Shown piece after piece: positions 63,626-64,000 of a stretch of 64,000 bases of DNA. Position numbers and translations under genes: made by a program. The stretch is taken from assembly GCA_028821405.1 (NCBI GenBank), contig JAPPGK010000024.1, forward strand, positions 1 through 64,000, read 5' to 3'. How positions within the stretch are numbered: the stretch's first letter is position 1; every line of letters begins with the position of its first letter. Source of the DNA: Gammaproteobacteria bacterium. Its GTDB lineage: Bacteria > Pseudomonadota > Gammaproteobacteria > Pseudomonadales > Azotimanducaceae. The notes below the pieces were generated by a model. That model was not told the origin of the DNA, searched no databases, and worked only from the letters and a program-made list of their open reading frames with translations.

Positions 63626-64000
63626 CGGAAGCCCGCAGGGACACCCACCGGGAAGGGCCCGAAGGGACACCCACCAAGGGCTCGAATCGGCCCAGATTCC
63701 GGTATCGTGTCCACGATGTTGAGAGTCCTTGCGAAACCCGCCTTGGCGGTCGTGCTATTGGCCCTCGTCGGCTGCGCCTCGACGGGGCGACCCCCGCAGT
63801 TCATCGGCGGCGCAGACCTCGTCTATCCCACCGACGCCAAGGCAAACGGTGTCGAGGGGCGGGTGGTCGTGCGCTACGACGTCACGGTGGCGGGTACCGT
63901 CGCCAATGCCGTTGTCATCGAATCCGAGCCGCCGGGGATATTCGACGACGCGGCACTCGCCGCCGTGCGATCCTGGCGTTTCCGCCCGATGGTGGTACAC
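63626..64000. repeat. Direct repeat, copy 2
   Basis: Identical to 62510-62884. It is cut by the window end, so its full length is unknown. Confidence 0.95.
63716..64000 (+). CDS. TonB-C lipoprotein, second copy (partial)
   Basis: The same start, lipobox and TonB-C domain as the gene at 62600, 95 codons long to the window edge. It is identical in sequence to the first copy as far as visible. Confidence 0.85.
   Translation, partial: MLRVLAKPALAVVLLALVGCASTGRPPQFIGGADLVYPTDAKANGVEGRVVVRYDVTVAGTVANAVVIESEPPGIFDDAALAAVRSWRFRPMVVH

Overview
The window is GC-rich (by eye about two thirds G+C) and densely coded, with many GTG and TTG starts and ATGA/GTGA start-stop overlaps. A TonB-dependent receptor, a multihaem cytochrome, lipoprotein adaptors, an ECF sigma/anti-sigma set, GltBD and Lrp-Ald point to an aerobic Gram-negative proteobacterium. 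I favour an uncultivated, probably marine, gammaproteobacterium, but no rRNA or tRNA is present to fix this.

Layout. 0-2 kb holds a recombinase remnant and a P4-type integrase. 1.8-3.6 kb is a divergent lrp/ald pair. 4.0-6.9 kb has a double-glycine-leader peptide opposite a GntR-ABC-membrane protein operon. 7-10 kb has a serine hydrolase and a Clp_N/zinc-finger protein. The 8.4-10.8 kb stretch carries two copies of a structured repeat and a broken copy of lrp. 11-21 kb contains VapBC, a coiled-coil membrane protein, gltBD, a TauD-type dioxygenase with a DUF427 protein, Phd-Doc, and an XRE regulator with its membrane protein under a palindrome-rich promoter. 21-33 kb is catabolic and accessory: an enolase-superfamily enzyme, a frameshifted TonB receptor, an acetyltransferase, a sulfatase, a Nudix hydrolase, malate dehydrogenase, a Uma2 nuclease, an enoyl-CoA hydratase and a nested inverted-repeat element. 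33-42 kb has an MBL hydrolase, a PMI-like protein, alkA-ogt, a TetR regulator with two operators, an S9 peptidase-mtnA pair, and an EF-hand/ECF sigma/anti-sigma/metal-sensor cluster. 42.8-48.2 kb is a MacB-type ABC exporter with three successive HlyD-type adaptors. 49-59 kb has an octahaem cytochrome with TPRs, an AAA/DUF4143 protein, an MFS-PlsC fusion, lumazine synthase and a hexosaminidase-sugar kinase fusion.

The most striking locus is at 59.9-62.3 kb on the minus strand. A four-gene chain begins with a peroxiredoxin whose only active-site chalcogen residue would be encoded by an in-frame TGA (62165-62167). The TGA sits exactly at the peroxidatic position of the PxxxTxxC motif, the reading frame continues to a normal family length, there is no cysteine elsewhere in the protein, and a perfect 7-bp hairpin lies 17 nt downstream. 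This is best read as a selenocysteine peroxiredoxin that ordinary ORF calling truncates or misses.

The window ends in GC-rich repeats and an exact 375-bp direct repeat carrying a TonB-C lipoprotein gene. This repeat truncates an amidase and may be a real duplication or an assembly artefact.
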